A DNA stretch of 64,000 bases from Paenibacillus durus ATCC 35681 (GCF_000993825.1 NZ_CP011114.1:2914001-2978000); one strand, 5' to 3'; positions 44,328 to 54,012 are shown, counted from the stretch's first letter. The notes: a model not told the origin generated them from the letters alone. Made by a program: numbers and translations.

Positions 44328-44356
44328 AGCATATTCCTTTTTTCCTGATTCGTAAA
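44328..44356 (-). promoter_or_regulatory. Promoter ahead of the second FMN riboswitch
   Basis: TTTACG (44351-44356), 17-bp spacer, TATGCT (44328-44333) on the minus strand, about 20 bases before the aptamer. Confidence 0.6.
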
Positions 44357-44380
44357 GAGTTTTGTGCAAACGGTTGGCTA

Positions 44381-45847
44381 TTACGAAATATATTTGAACA
44401 CCAGCCGGCGTTTCTCCGGGTCAGGGTCCTTCACCACACATGCGGTTTCATCAAAAATAAGGGTGGCGCGCTCCGTAAGCCCGTACTCCGGCCACGGAAG
44501 CTTTCCGGTATCCGGACTTCCCTGGTGGGCAAACGAGGTCCAAGCACTCTGCATCGCACTCGAAAGCGACTTCATCGCCGGGCTGATTGCCAGTCCCAAG
44601 CGCCGCAAGTGCGACATATTTCCAAACACATAGGGGATCTCTGCGGTATGTACCGCTCTGGTGAGCAGCGGATGCTCCTCCACTCCCCAATCGAAGCGGT
44701 ACATATAGACCGATCCGTGCTCCAATTGGCTCTCCACAAACGCAATTGCGCCGCCCCAGAAGAACAGATCGGTCAAGATTCCCGCTGGCCCCTCCCAGTT
44801 CGCGGGATAATGTGCGGCAAGCCCTGACAGATCCGGTGTACCCAGCGCTTGCTGAAGCGCCTTTAGCGATTCTTCGATTGCCGGTACCTGCGTGTCTTCA
44901 CGGAAAAAATAGTGGCCTTCGTGGCGGTTCGTTCCGATCAGCAGCGGAATGCCAGCCGCCGAACCGTTCGCAACGGCCCGAATCGGCTCTTCCGGCAGCG
45001 TCAGGGGATCGATCACCGGCTGAAAGATCATGGCGGGCGAACCGCCGGTCAGCCGCTGTACTAGCCTTCCAGCGGCTTCCATAATAGCTTCGGCCGGAAG
45101 CTCCAGCAGCTTCCCTGCGTTCGCCCGGTCTATGCCCAGCTCGGCGAGCAGCGCTAAGGCAACTGCCTCCCCCTGCTCGGGACGAAACGCCTGGGATGGG
45201 CCGCTCTGCATAATCGCTCCGGTAAGCAGGCCGCGCGCAGCCGGCATCGCCAGCAGCGCGGCGATGCTCATGCTTCCCGCCGACTCGCCGAATACCGTTA
45301 CCCGCTGCGGGTCGCCGCCAAAACCGGCAATATTGCCGCGAATCCATTCCAGCGCGGCGATCTGATCCAGCAGTCCCACATTGGATGAATAACCATTACC
45401 CAGGGGGGCCAGGTGAAGAAATCCGAACGGCCCCAGACGGTAATTGACCGATACGACAACCACATTTCCGCTGAGGGCAAGAGCGGCTCCGTCGAACAGC
45501 GGCTGGCTGCCCGCTCCGGTCAGGAACGTCCCGCCGTGAATCCATACCATAACAGGCAGAGACTCCGCCCCGGCGGGGGCCCATACATTCAGGTATAGGC
45601 AGTCCTCATCGTAGACCGGCGCTTCTTCGGGAAAGCGGGTGCCTTTCCGGTCAGGCGGCTGGTGGCATACCGGGCCATAGGCGAAGCAGTCCCGCACCCC
45701 GTCCCAGCTCGCCGGAGGCTCAGGCGCTCTGAAACGCCGTTCGCCGGCGGGAGGAGCGGCGAACGGAATACCGCGCCAGATGTTAATGCCATGGTCTTGT
45801 ATGCCGCGTACTTTTCCGTATATCGTTGCAGCTTCAGGCTCTCTCAC
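44381..45847 (-). CDS. Type B carboxylesterase
   Basis: A 488-aa esterase of the carboxylesterase/PnbA family. The serine elbow G-E-S-A-G is in VTVFGESAGSMSIAALL; the oxyanion motif is MVWIHGGTFLTGAGS; SEDCLYLN-type consensus appears as DEDCLYLNVWAP. The start is GTG nine bases after AAAGGA. No signal peptide, so it is cytoplasmic and may hydrolyse a wide range of esters. Single gene between the transporter and an AI-2E family gene. Confidence 0.92.
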   Translation of the reverse strand: MREPEAATIYGKVRGIQDHGINIWRGIPFAAPPAGERRFRAPEPPASWDGVRDCFAYGPVCHQPPDRKGTRFPEEAPVYDEDCLYLNVWAPAGAESLPVMVWIHGGTFLTGAGSQPLFDGAALALSGNVVVVSVNYRLGPFGFLHLAPLGNGYSSNVGLLDQIAALEWIRGNIAGFGGDPQRVTVFGESAGSMSIAALLAMPAARGLLTGAIMQSGPSQAFRPEQGEAVALALLAELGIDRANAGKLLELPAEAIMEAAGRLVQRLTGGSPAMIFQPVIDPLTLPEEPIRAVANGSAAGIPLLIGTNRHEGHYFFREDTQVPAIEESLKALQQALGTPDLSGLAAHYPANWEGPAGILTDLFFWGGAIAFVESQLEHGSVYMYRFDWGVEEHPLLTRAVHTAEIPYVFGNMSHLRRLGLAISPAMKSLSSAMQSAWTSFAHQGSPDTGKLPWPEYGLTERATLIFDETACVVKDPDPEKRRLVFKYIS

Positions 45848-45874
45848 AAGCGATCATCCTTTCGTCAGTTTGTC

Positions 45875-47035
45875 TTATGGCTGTTCTTTGCCATCCTGGG
45901 ACGAGTCGTACAGTCCGGAACGGAAACGGAACCACTGAAAAATATGCGTGACCACTACCTTCAGCACGGCGTACCCGGGCACGGCCAGAATAATGCCGAC
46001 CACACCGAACATTTTGCCGGCAAAAACAATCACGAAAATGATCGTAATCGGATGAATCTTCAGCGTCTTGCCCATGATCTGCGGAGAGATGAACTTTCCT
46101 TCAATCAGCTGAACGGCTGTCCAGACCATAATCATTTTCAGCAGCATGAATGGCGAGGTGACCAGTGCCACGACAAGCGCGGGCGTAATTGCGATGGCCG
46201 GACCCAGATAAGGCACAACGGCCGTACAAGCGGCAACAATGGCGAGCACAAGCGAATATTTCAGGCCGATGATCAGATAGCCGATGTAGAGCAGCGCTCC
46301 GATACAGCAGCTAACGATGATCTGCCCGCGGATATAGGAAGAAATCTGCTGGTTCATCTCGGACATGACCATCCGGGTCTGCGGCTTTAGCGCGGTAGGA
46401 ACCATATGCAGAATATAATCGGGGAAACGTTTGCCGTCCCTGAGCATGTAAAAAAGGATAAACGGGGTCGTTACAATTCCCAGTATGATCTCGGTAAGCG
46501 TTCCGACCAAGCTGCCCACACCCGTTAGAGCGTTGCGTAGAAATGTAGTCAGCCATTCGGACACTCTCGTTGTCAGCGAGCTGACGTCTGCTCCCATGCT
46601 CTGCTGCAGCTGATCGAATAGCCGGCTGCCCGTTAAATCACTGATTTCCTCCTGGATTTGGGCGCTGTAACGGGGGAAATTGTCAATTAGATCCATGAGC
46701 TGACCCTTGATAATCGGAATGACCGTCAGCAGAATAACAGTTATGACACCGATTATAAGAAGGTACAAAATCACGATCCCATAGGCGCGCTTAACCTTGC
46801 TCTTACGCTCCAACCGGTCCACCAGCGGATTAAGTAGGTAATAAGCGACCCCCGACAAAATAACAGGCAGCGCCACCGTATGGAGCAGCACCGACAACGG
46901 AATGAAGATGAACGGTATCCTCGCGAATACAAGCACATTGAGTCCGATCAGCAGCAGCACAAGCAGGAAAACGACGAATTTATTGTTCAGAAAAAATTTA
47001 CGGAATCTCTCCGGCCAGATTTGCATTCTTTGCAT
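45875..47035 (-). CDS. AI-2E family membrane transporter
   Basis: A 386-aa PerM/AI-2E-family protein with about eight helices and the family segment [20 protein letters not shown] followed by PALVVAL. The family includes the putative autoinducer-2 exporter TqsA and Na+/H+ antiporters, so the substrate is open. The ATG seven bases after GGGAGG is preferred to the annotated-looking ATG five codons upstream. Confidence 0.85.
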   Translation of the reverse strand: MQRMQIWPERFRKFFLNNKFVVFLLVLLLIGLNVLVFARIPFIFIPLSVLLHTVALPVILSGVAYYLLNPLVDRLERKSKVKRAYGIVILYLLIIGVITVILLTVIPIIKGQLMDLIDNFPRYSAQIQEEISDLTGSRLFDQLQQSMGADVSSLTTRVSEWLTTFLRNALTGVGSLVGTLTEIILGIVTTPFILFYMLRDGKRFPDYILHMVPTALKPQTRMVMSEMNQQISSYIRGQIIVSCCIGALLYIGYLIIGLKYSLVLAIVAACTAVVPYLGPAIAITPALVVALVTSPFMLLKMIMVWTAVQLIEGKFISPQIMGKTLKIHPITIIFVIVFAGKMFGVVGIILAVPGYAVLKVVVTHIFQWFRFRSGLYDSSQDGKEQP

Positions 47036-47128
47036 CCACAAGCCTCCCAATGCGGCGATTAATCAAGCGTACGTCGGCTTTTTTAATAGCATAGTCAACT
47101 TGCGGAGGGCAAGTCAAATCGGGCGGCC

Positions 47129-47941
47129 TTATTGGCGAAACTTTATATCCGCGATCCTCCCTGCGGCGACAAAGCCGATCGACTGATACACTTTATTGGA
47201 GTCCGGATTTTTGGCGTCCGCATACAGCATCGGCGTTAACCCGTCCCGTATGCAGGAACCGCTAACGGCAGCCACAATCGCGCTGGCATATCCTTTCTTC
47301 CGCTCGCCTGGCGGCGTGTACACATCGTTAATCCGGGCATGCCGGGCCGTCCGGTGAGCGATTCTCGCCATAGAGACCGGTGCGCCGCCTACATTCCACA
47401 GGTATAACCCTCCCGTCCCGATAGCCGCCGTGGCCGCTTTATAGACCTCGTCGGGCATGGGCGTGACACCGAATACTTCCTTTGAAAAAGCGGACATATT
47501 AGCCGCAACCCTTTCCGTATGCCGCGCATTCGCCCGTTCGATATATCCATTCACGTCTGCCGGAGGTCTAACCCCGGGACATATGTACGCTTCCAGCAAC
47601 ATATACGGCTGAGCCTTAAGCCCGCAGCCTTCCGCATAATAACGTGCAAAAGACTCTGCGGTCCCGGGATCGGAGGATATCCCAGGAAATGCTTGGGACC
47701 GCACATGCTCCGCCAGCTTCCGGAGCATTTCATCCTTTCGCTCTTCCGTTAGCTCATGGGAGAGCCACAACCAGGGATTGAAGCCCGGAGTCTGGGCGAA
47801 TATCAGATCTTCACTCTTGGTCTTGATCCGCAGCGCTTCCGGACTCCCGCAAATCAGATGCAGCAGGTTATAACGGATCTCGTCATTCAAGAACATTTTT
47901 CCATTTAGGATGGGATCACGGTCGGCAAGCTTTACGAACAT
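47129..47941 (-). CDS. GNAT-family acetyltransferase
   Basis: A 270-aa protein. The acetyl-CoA-binding core lies at the C-terminus: ARINDVYTPPGERKKGYASA (R/Q-x-x-G-x-A type loop) and NKVYQSIGFVAAGRI. The N-terminal 130 residues resemble the extra domain of two-domain GNATs. Substrate unknown. Confidence 0.8.
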   Translation of the reverse strand: MFVKLADRDPILNGKMFLNDEIRYNLLHLICGSPEALRIKTKSEDLIFAQTPGFNPWLWLSHELTEERKDEMLRKLAEHVRSQAFPGISSDPGTAESFARYYAEGCGLKAQPYMLLEAYICPGVRPPADVNGYIERANARHTERVAANMSAFSKEVFGVTPMPDEVYKAATAAIGTGGLYLWNVGGAPVSMARIAHRTARHARINDVYTPPGERKKGYASAIVAAVSGSCIRDGLTPMLYADAKNPDSNKVYQSIGFVAAGRIADIKFRQ

Positions 47942-48006
47942 CCGGCTGGTTCACCTCTCTTCTTTCTTTTTATCCAACAACTCGATGATAATGCCCCGCA
48001 CCGCAA

Positions 48007-48048
48007 AAAGAAATAACCCGCAGACGGCTATTTTGCCGACTGCGGGTA
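48007..48048 (-). terminator. Terminator after the ferredoxin gene
   Basis: ACCCGCAGTCGGC, AAAATA loop, GCCGTCTGCGGGT, then TATTTCTTTTT on the minus strand. Confidence 0.75.
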
Positions 48049-48069
48049 AGGCGGAAGACCTGCGATGCT

Positions 48070-48438
48070 CTATTTTTTCCCCTTTTTCTTTCCCTTCATT
48101 CCTTCTTTGGCTGAAGCTGTCATGCCATTCTTCCCGAATGTGTACAGGATATTTTTTTTGAACCGCTTTCCCACCAGCGATTTTCTGACAAGCAGCTTGA
48201 CCCGCTTTGGCGACATATCCCCGTACCAGACCCCTTCGGGATAGGAAATAACGACCGGCGAATTTCCGCACCGTCCGGCGCAGGAGGTAAACGTTGTATG
48301 AATCAGAGCCTCCCCGCCCTGCTTCTCAATTTCTTTCTTGATCGCCTGGGCGATCTCCCCGCTCTTGCGCTTCTTGCAGCTGCTCCCCCCGCAAACAAGC
48401 AAATGGCATGCCGTACCCTGCAAATTCCATGTCGTCAT
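48070..48438 (-). CDS. Thioredoxin-like [2Fe-2S] ferredoxin
   Basis: A 122-aa protein with CGGSSCKKR near the N-terminus and TSCAGRCGNSP in the middle, the four-cysteine pattern of thioredoxin-like [2Fe-2S] ferredoxins. The last 20 residues are very basic (MKGKKKGKK). The ATG eight bases after GGAG is used; a GTG three codons upstream is too close to the site. Redox partner unknown. Confidence 0.82.
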   Translation of the reverse strand: MTTWNLQGTACHLLVCGGSSCKKRKSGEIAQAIKKEIEKQGGEALIHTTFTSCAGRCGNSPVVISYPEGVWYGDMSPKRVKLLVRKSLVGKRFKKNILYTFGKNGMTASAKEGMKGKKKGKK

Positions 48439-48585
48439 AACCTTCACTCCTCTCTATATCTATTAATACCCCTCAATAACCTTGATGCCCCCTAGACGAG
48501 GGTAAAAGCACATACTATGCTATACTTTTTTATTATAAAGGGAAAATCGAATGAGCAGCAATGGCAAGCTTACTTGGAGGGACCT

Positions 48586-49473
48586 ATGGCTGAATCGGGA
48601 ATAGAAACAAAGTTTGAGCAAGTGGTGCACCGGATCGATACCGAAGGCAAACTGCTTGGCATAATGGAGATGGAAGGCGGCGTATCCGCCCAGGTAACAG
48701 CGCTTAACATTTTACGGAGCGATGGTGAAGTTGCAGCAATGATTCTTCGCCGGCACGGCGAGGCTGATCTTAGGCGAAATCCGCAGATTGCGGCTGCCGA
48801 ATACAAACTTTTACAACTGCTGAAATCCAAGGGGGTTCTCGTACCGGCGCCTCACTTTCTCGACCTATCCTGCGAGATTTTCCCGACGCCGGATTTCAAT
48901 CCTTCCTGCTTAAATCACTATCTGTTCCAATTATCTGCCCATCTCGCCTATATCCACAGCGTGGACTGCTCAAAGCTTCACTTGGAGTTTCTGCCTAAAC
49001 AAGAAGAAATAATCGCAGAAATACTGGATATTCATTCTGTAAAAATGGATAAATCGCTGAATGAGGGCATGATCCGGGATACGTTGAGGTCAGTCTGGCC
49101 CTTACCTCAGATTAATCAAAATGTCATTCTGCATGGAGATTATTGGCCGGGAAATATTTTGTGGAAGGACGGCAGGCTTGCCGCCATTATCGACTGGGAG
49201 GACGCGGCTGTGGGCGATCCTTTGGCGGACCTTGCCAATGGCCGGCTTGAAGTTCTGTTTCATTTTGGAATAGACGCCATGAATGCATTCACCCGGCAAT
49301 ATCAATCGATGATGACGGTCCTTGATTTCACAAACCTCCCTTATTGGGATTTATTTGCGGCATTACGTCTTTCCAAATTTCCAGATTGGGGACTGGAGCA
49401 AGTCACCGAGAACACTATGCGTAAAAAACACAAATGGTTCGTCAACCAAACCCTTCATGCAATTGGCATCTAA
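48586..49473 (+). CDS. Aminoglycoside-phosphotransferase-like kinase
   Basis: A 295-aa APH/choline-kinase-fold protein. The catalytic loop reads ILHGDYWPGNILW and the metal site AAIIDWEDAAVGDPLADLAN, both complete. The hinge segment that normally reads like V-x-E-x-x-x-G is absent between IFPTPDF and the helix before it, so about 10-15 residues seem to be deleted relative to the family. ATG after GGAGGGACCT. Probably a small-molecule kinase; resistance is not implied. Confidence 0.72.
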   Translation: MAESGIETKFEQVVHRIDTEGKLLGIMEMEGGVSAQVTALNILRSDGEVAAMILRRHGEADLRRNPQIAAAEYKLLQLLKSKGVLVPAPHFLDLSCEIFPTPDFNPSCLNHYLFQLSAHLAYIHSVDCSKLHLEFLPKQEEIIAEILDIHSVKMDKSLNEGMIRDTLRSVWPLPQINQNVILHGDYWPGNILWKDGRLAAIIDWEDAAVGDPLADLANGRLEVLFHFGIDAMNAFTRQYQSMMTVLDFTNLPYWDLFAALRLSKFPDWGLEQVTENTMRKKHKWFVNQTLHAIGI

Positions 49474-49616
49474 AGATCCGTCATAATCCTAACACATTAT
49501 GAAATAAATATGCCGCTTGGATGCATTCTCATATTGAACGTTCTCTGCATATCCTTTATAATTCAGTACATTATATGCGGCTATTTTACGGCCTTCGAAA
49601 GGAACTGAAAAACGTT

Positions 49617-50702
49617 ATGACACAAAAGCTTAGAGCCGGTATTGTCGGCGGAACCGGCATGGTCGGCCAACGCTTCATTGCTCTTTTAGAAAATCATCCG
49701 TGGTTTCAGGTAACCGCAATCGCTGCCAGCGCGAACTCTGCGGGCAAAACGTACGAGGAATCCGTAAAGGGCAGATGGAAGCTCTCCACCCCAATGCCTG
49801 ACAACGTTAAGAATATTCCCGTTCAGAACGCTTCGCATATTGAGGAAGTTGCCTCCGGGGTCGATCTGATTTTTTGCGCTGTCGATATGAAGAAAAATGA
49901 AATCCAGGCCCTCGAAGAAGCCTACGCCAAAGCGGGCGTTCCCGTGATTTCGAATAACTCGGCCCACCGCTGGACGCCGGACGTCCCGATGGTCGTTCCG
50001 GAGATCAATCCCGAGCATTTGGAGGTTATCGCCGCCCAGCGCAAGCGTCTTGGAACTGAAACCGGGTTTATCGCTGTCAAGCCCAACTGCTCCATTCAGA
50101 GCTATGTGCCGATGCTGACCGCCCTGCGCGGCTTCCAACCGACACAGGTGGTTGCCAGCACCTACCAGGCGATTTCCGGAGCTGGCAAGACATTTACCGA
50201 CTGGCCGGAAATGCTGGACAACGTCATTCCTTACATTGGCGGAGAAGAAGAGAAGAGCGAGCAGGAGCCGCTCCGCATCTGGGGAACTGTTGAGGACGGA
50301 GCGATTGTAAAAGCATCCGGCCCTCAAATCACCACCCAATGTATCCGCGTTCCGGTTACGGACGGCCATCTGGCTACCGTATTCGTCTCTTTCGAGAACA
50401 AGCCTTCCAAGGAAGAGATTCTCGAAAGCTGGAAGAACTACAAAGGCCGCCCGCAGGAGCTGGAGCTGCCGAGCGCGCCGAAGCAGTTTATTACGTACTT
50501 TGAAGAAGACAACCGGCCGCAGACGAACCTGGACCGCGACCTCGAGAACGGCATGGGCATTTCCGCCGGCCGCCTGCGCGAAGATTCACTGTACGACTTC
50601 AAATTCGTCGGCCTGTCCCACAATACGCTTAGAGGCGCCGCCGGCGGCGCCGTGCTGATCGCCGAGCTGCTGAAAGCGGAAGGCTATATTACGGCCCGCT
50701 AA
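49617..50702 (+). CDS. asd: Aspartate-semialdehyde dehydrogenase (archaeal/fungal-type)
   Basis: A 361-aa NADP-dependent enzyme of the aspartate pathway (lysine, threonine, methionine, diaminopimelate). The dinucleotide site is GIVGGTGMVGQRFI; the catalytic cysteine lies in VKPNCSIQSYVPM; GISAGRLRED and SHNTLRGAAGG close the protein. Start ATG after AAAGGAACTG; an upstream in-frame extension has no ribosome binding site. Lysine pathway partner lysA lies elsewhere in the window. Confidence 0.93.
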   Translation: MTQKLRAGIVGGTGMVGQRFIALLENHPWFQVTAIAASANSAGKTYEESVKGRWKLSTPMPDNVKNIPVQNASHIEEVASGVDLIFCAVDMKKNEIQALEEAYAKAGVPVISNNSAHRWTPDVPMVVPEINPEHLEVIAAQRKRLGTETGFIAVKPNCSIQSYVPMLTALRGFQPTQVVASTYQAISGAGKTFTDWPEMLDNVIPYIGGEEEKSEQEPLRIWGTVEDGAIVKASGPQITTQCIRVPVTDGHLATVFVSFENKPSKEEILESWKNYKGRPQELELPSAPKQFITYFEEDNRPQTNLDRDLENGMGISAGRLREDSLYDFKFVGLSHNTLRGAAGGAVLIAELLKAEGYITAR

Positions 50703-50729
50703 AACAATGGCTAACGCTTAAGCCCATAT

Positions 50730-50767
50730 AAATGCCCATCTCCTTGTTATCGGAGACGGGCATTTTG
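50730..50767 (+). terminator. Terminator after asd
   Basis: AAATGCCC-ATCTCC and GGAGAC-GGGCATTT hairpin just downstream of asd. The T run is short. Confidence 0.65.
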
Positions 50768-50886
50768 GGTTGGTGGTAAATACAGCCGTGTTCATCGCTC
50801 AGACACTCGCAAAGCCGTCCTCAGAAAACAGCCCCAAGCGGACGCTTCTATTCGATCATAGCATAAGACGGATTTTGTGCAACACC

Positions 50887-50913
50887 AAAAACCCGAGCAC
50901 TCGGGCTCGGGCT
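50887..50913 (-). terminator. Terminator after ferritin
   Basis: On the minus strand AGCCCGAGC, CCGAGT loop, GCTCGGG, then TTTTTGG. Confidence 0.75.
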
Positions 50914-50957
50914 TGATTGATTTAAGTATGTACCCCTCAGATGCTGGGCCGCCGGAT

Positions 50958-51461
50958 TTACTCGGCCGGAGGAGTGAATGTGCGGGCAGCAAACTCCGCG
51001 TCCATCATATAGAAAGCGTTACTGTCGTTCTCGATCCGCTTCAGCTTTTGAATAATGCTGCTGAACAGCGCTTCTTCCTCGACCTGCTCGTCAATGAACC
51101 ATTTCAAGAAATAGATCGTGGCATGCTCACGCGCGTCAAGCGCCAGATCGGCCAGATGATAGAATTTGCTGGTGTTCTTCTGCTCATGAGCGTAGCTTAC
51201 CTCAAAAGCTTCCAGAACGGAAGCATAATCATTCTTCGGCTCCGGCAGTGCCGCTAGGGTAGCCCGCTGATCCCGGTCATTCAGGAATTTGTAGATCTTC
51301 ATTGCATGGAAACGTTCTTCTTCCGCCTGAATCAGAAAAAAGTTCGCGAACCCGTCCAGACTTTCGCCCGAACAATACGCCGCCATCGCCAAGTACACAT
51401 GCGCCGAATAAAACTCAAAATTCATTTGCTCATTTAACGCTGTTGCCAATTCCTCTTGCAT
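50958..51461 (-). CDS. ftnA: Ferritin
   Basis: A 167-aa non-haem ferritin that stores iron in a 24-subunit shell. Ferroxidase ligands appear in LNEQMNFEFYSAHVYLAMAA (Glu), QAEEERFHAMKIYKF (Glu-Glu-x-x-His) and KWFIDEQVEEEALF. ATG nine bases after GGAG is used. Single transcription unit with its own terminator. Confidence 0.93.
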   Translation of the reverse strand: MQEELATALNEQMNFEFYSAHVYLAMAAYCSGESLDGFANFFLIQAEEERFHAMKIYKFLNDRDQRATLAALPEPKNDYASVLEAFEVSYAHEQKNTSKFYHLADLALDAREHATIYFLKWFIDEQVEEEALFSSIIQKLKRIENDSNAFYMMDAEFAARTFTPPAE

Positions 51462-51568
51462 GCAGCCACACTCCATCCTTTTTTATATTTTCCCCTCTAT
51501 CATAACATGAAGTCTATTTTCAATGCCTGACATGGGAGAGGAAAACATGACGAATACGAGAAAAATAT

Positions 51569-52303
51569 TCAGACCGTACGCCCCCCGGAAGAATTGAGAG
51601 ATTTAGCTGATAGAACCTGATTAATAACCTTTGTCACATCTTCCGGATATTCAGTAATGAAGAAGTGCCCTCCGTTCATTTCGTAAATATGAGAGGAACA
51701 ATCTGAGAGCTTTTTCCATAAAAGTAAATCCTCAAATCTGATATTATTATCGCTTCTGCCCGTTAGTATCGTCATGTCACAGGCGATAGACTCATCTTTC
51801 TCTACAAATTTATAGTTCTCGATCATTTGAAAATCGTTTTTTAATATTGGCAGAATTACATCAAGAATATAAGGGTTATCAAGAATTTCATCAGGTGTTC
51901 CCCCAAAAGCCCTGAGGACATTAATAAAGTCACTGTCAGCCATACCTGAATAATTCGTATCCGATTCTAATTGGGGCGCTTGCCTGCCTGACACAAAGAG
52001 GTGCAGCGGTTGGTTTCCTCCTGCGCGCCGAATTGCGTAATAAACTTCATAGGCCAGCCAACTGCCCATACTATGTCCAAATAATGCATAGCAGCCATCC
52101 TCTATGTAACCCTTGATTTGCTGGTAAACATCCTGAACCGCCTCGTTGAAAGTTTCATAGAACGGTTCCTTGAATCTTCTTCCCCTTCCCGCCAACTCAA
52201 TTGGAATCAATTCGATGGAAGGATCAATAAATGGGCGCCATTTGTTAAACAATGAGGCTGAGCCTCCGGCATAAGGAACACACAACAGTTTAACGCGCTG
52301 CAT
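51569..52303 (-). CDS. Type II thioesterase of NRPS type
   Basis: A 244-aa GrsT/SrfD-like alpha/beta hydrolase that removes misprimed acyl groups from NRPS carrier domains. The nucleophile is Ser78 in GHSMGS, the N-terminus shows the family start LLCVPYAGGSASLFNKW, and the histidine is in MNGGHFFITE. ATG after GGGAGG overlaps the 3' end of the phosphopantetheinyl transferase gene by 14 bases. No NRPS is adjacent; the nearest lies 26 kb away in the island. Confidence 0.92.
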   Translation of the reverse strand: MQRVKLLCVPYAGGSASLFNKWRPFIDPSIELIPIELAGRGRRFKEPFYETFNEAVQDVYQQIKGYIEDGCYALFGHSMGSWLAYEVYYAIRRAGGNQPLHLFVSGRQAPQLESDTNYSGMADSDFINVLRAFGGTPDEILDNPYILDVILPILKNDFQMIENYKFVEKDESIACDMTILTGRSDNNIRFEDLLLWKKLSDCSSHIYEMNGGHFFITEYPEDVTKVINQVLSAKSLNSSGGRTV

Positions 52304-53024
52304 AGTTTCCTCCCGAGACCTCAACAAATTCCCTGAACAGTTCGAGACAATCAATCCTCTGTATGTCTTCGGGATGATTCGGGTTTTCAGAGCATAATGT
52401 AACCTTATATTCGGGGAAAAGATGGAATGCTTTGAAATAGCAATCCGGTTCTTGCACCGGACAGCCGTCTTTCTCCGACAGCTCAACACCGTTCTCGTCA
52501 ATCCGGACAGAGAAAGAATTGAGCGGCATGGACAGTCCTTTACCTCTAAACTTGATATAGCTCTCCTTCGCGGTCCACAATTGATAGAAATAAGCGATGC
52601 GCCTATCTTCGGATATTTCCTTTATCGCCTTATTCTCCCTGCCGGAAAAGAAGCGGTCGGCTATAGCTAGGTCTATAGGCTTGATCTCTTCTACATCGAT
52701 TCCTATGGGATGCTGGTCAATGGCGCAAAGAACATAGTCTCCCGAATGCGATAGATTATAATGATAATCCGGATAGGCGGCAAGAAAAGGCTTGCCGTAT
52801 CGGTTAACCGTGAACCGAAGAGATTCGTTGTCAACTTTATGTTCCCGAAGGAACAAAGTTCGAATCAAGGCTTCCGCTATTACGCTTCGGATACGGTCAT
52901 CCTTTCTGGAAAAACGGAGTGTGCGGTTTCTCCTCTCTTCCGACAGACGATTCAGTACCTCATGATAATCTGTTCCTGGTGACTTGGGGATTTTCACGCC
53001 ATAAATACCGACCAACACCCTCAT
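52290..53024 (-). CDS. Sfp-type 4'-phosphopantetheinyl transferase
   Basis: A 244-aa enzyme that converts apo carrier domains to the holo form using coenzyme A. The Mg2+ residues are Asp110 and Glu112 in G-I-D-V-E and Glu154 in WTAKESYIKF(R)GKGL. Coupled to the thioesterase gene. The pair is visibly more AT-rich than the flanking sigF and asd genes, which suggests acquisition. It is the only Sfp-type transferase in the window and a natural activator of the island synthetases. Confidence 0.93.
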   Translation of the reverse strand: MRVLVGIYGVKIPKSPGTDYHEVLNRLSEERRNRTLRFSRKDDRIRSVIAEALIRTLFLREHKVDNESLRFTVNRYGKPFLAAYPDYHYNLSHSGDYVLCAIDQHPIGIDVEEIKPIDLAIADRFFSGRENKAIKEISEDRRIAYFYQLWTAKESYIKFRGKGLSMPLNSFSVRIDENGVELSEKDGCPVQEPDCYFKAFHLFPEYKVTLCSENPNHPEDIQRIDCLELFREFVEVSGGNYAAR

Positions 53025-53181
53025 CTCCTTAAAAATATTAATAAAATTTTTTATAATTTATCCTATATTTTCAAATATGCACCCATTGTAAATTATGTTT
53101 TTGGAACTGTCTACTACTATATTCGGCAAAAAACGGCAATTAAACGGCAATAAAATGAATACTATGCCAAAGCGGACACAA

Positions 53182-53227
53182 CAAAACCCGTAAAAAGCAG
53201 CCTTCGCCAAGGCTTCTTCTTACGGGT
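53182..53227 (-). terminator. Terminator after sigF
   Basis: ACCCGTAA...TTACGGGT with an internal GCCTT/AAGGC stem, followed by TTTTG on the minus strand. Confidence 0.8.
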
Positions 53228-53245
53228 CGTCCGTTCGGCAGCCAT

Positions 53246-54001
53246 TCACTGCGCAATCTGGTCCTTGATGCTCTGCAAAATCTTCTTCTCCAGCCGCGAC
53301 ACCTGAACCTGGGAAATGCCAAGGCGGCTTGCGACCTCGGACTGGGTCTGGTCACGGTAGTAGCGCAGGTAGACGATCAGCCGTTCACGCTCGGTCAGAG
53401 AACCGATGGCTTCATTCAGCGCAAGCTTATCGAACCACTTCTCCTGAGACTCGTCCGCAATCTGGTCGATCAGGGTAATCGGGTCGCCGTCATTCTCGAA
53501 CACGGTCTCGTGGATCGAGGTCGGCGGCTTGTTCGCCTCCTGGGCGAAGACGATTTCTTCGGGCGTGACGCCCAGCGCCTCAGCCACCTCGCCGATTGTC
53601 GGCAGACGGCCATTCGTTTTGGACATCTCGTCCTTCATTTTGCGTACCTTGTTGGCCATTTCCTTTAGCGACCGGCTGACCTTGAGCGTGCCGTCATCGC
53701 GCAGAAACCGCTGGATCTCGCCGATAATCATCGGCACGGCGTATGTTGAGAACTTGACGTCATAGCTGAGATCGAACTTGTCCACGGACTTCAGCAGACC
53801 GATACAGCCGATCTGGAACAGGTCGTCAGGCTCATACCCCCGGTTCATAAACCGCTGCACCACCGACCAGACAAGCCGGATATTGCAGCCTACCAGCGTG
53901 TCGCGGGCAGTCGTGTCCCCGGCCTGGCTGAGCGCGATCAGCCGTTTGACCTCCGCATCGTCCAAATAGGTCTGCGGAGCTTTTTTTGATTCTGCATCCA
54001 T
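53246..54001 (-). CDS. sigF: Forespore sigma factor SigF
   Basis: A 251-aa sigma-70 family factor that starts forespore transcription. Region 2 reads LFQIGCIGLLKSVDKFDLSY, region 3 MANKVRKMKDEM and following, region 4 SEVASRLGISQVQVSRLEKK. It is preceded by spoIIAB (11-base gap), giving the complete spoIIA operon. Confidence 0.97.
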   Translation of the reverse strand: MDAESKKAPQTYLDDAEVKRLIALSQAGDTTARDTLVGCNIRLVWSVVQRFMNRGYEPDDLFQIGCIGLLKSVDKFDLSYDVKFSTYAVPMIIGEIQRFLRDDGTLKVSRSLKEMANKVRKMKDEMSKTNGRLPTIGEVAEALGVTPEEIVFAQEANKPPTSIHETVFENDGDPITLIDQIADESQEKWFDKLALNEAIGSLTERERLIVYLRYYRDQTQSEVASRLGISQVQVSRLEKKILQSIKDQIAQ

Positions 54002-54012
54002 GGCTCCATCCC

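Noticed and set aside
48586..49473. Aminoglycoside resistance gene
   Set aside because: Only the general kinase fold is supported; the substrate cannot be told and the hinge seems incomplete.
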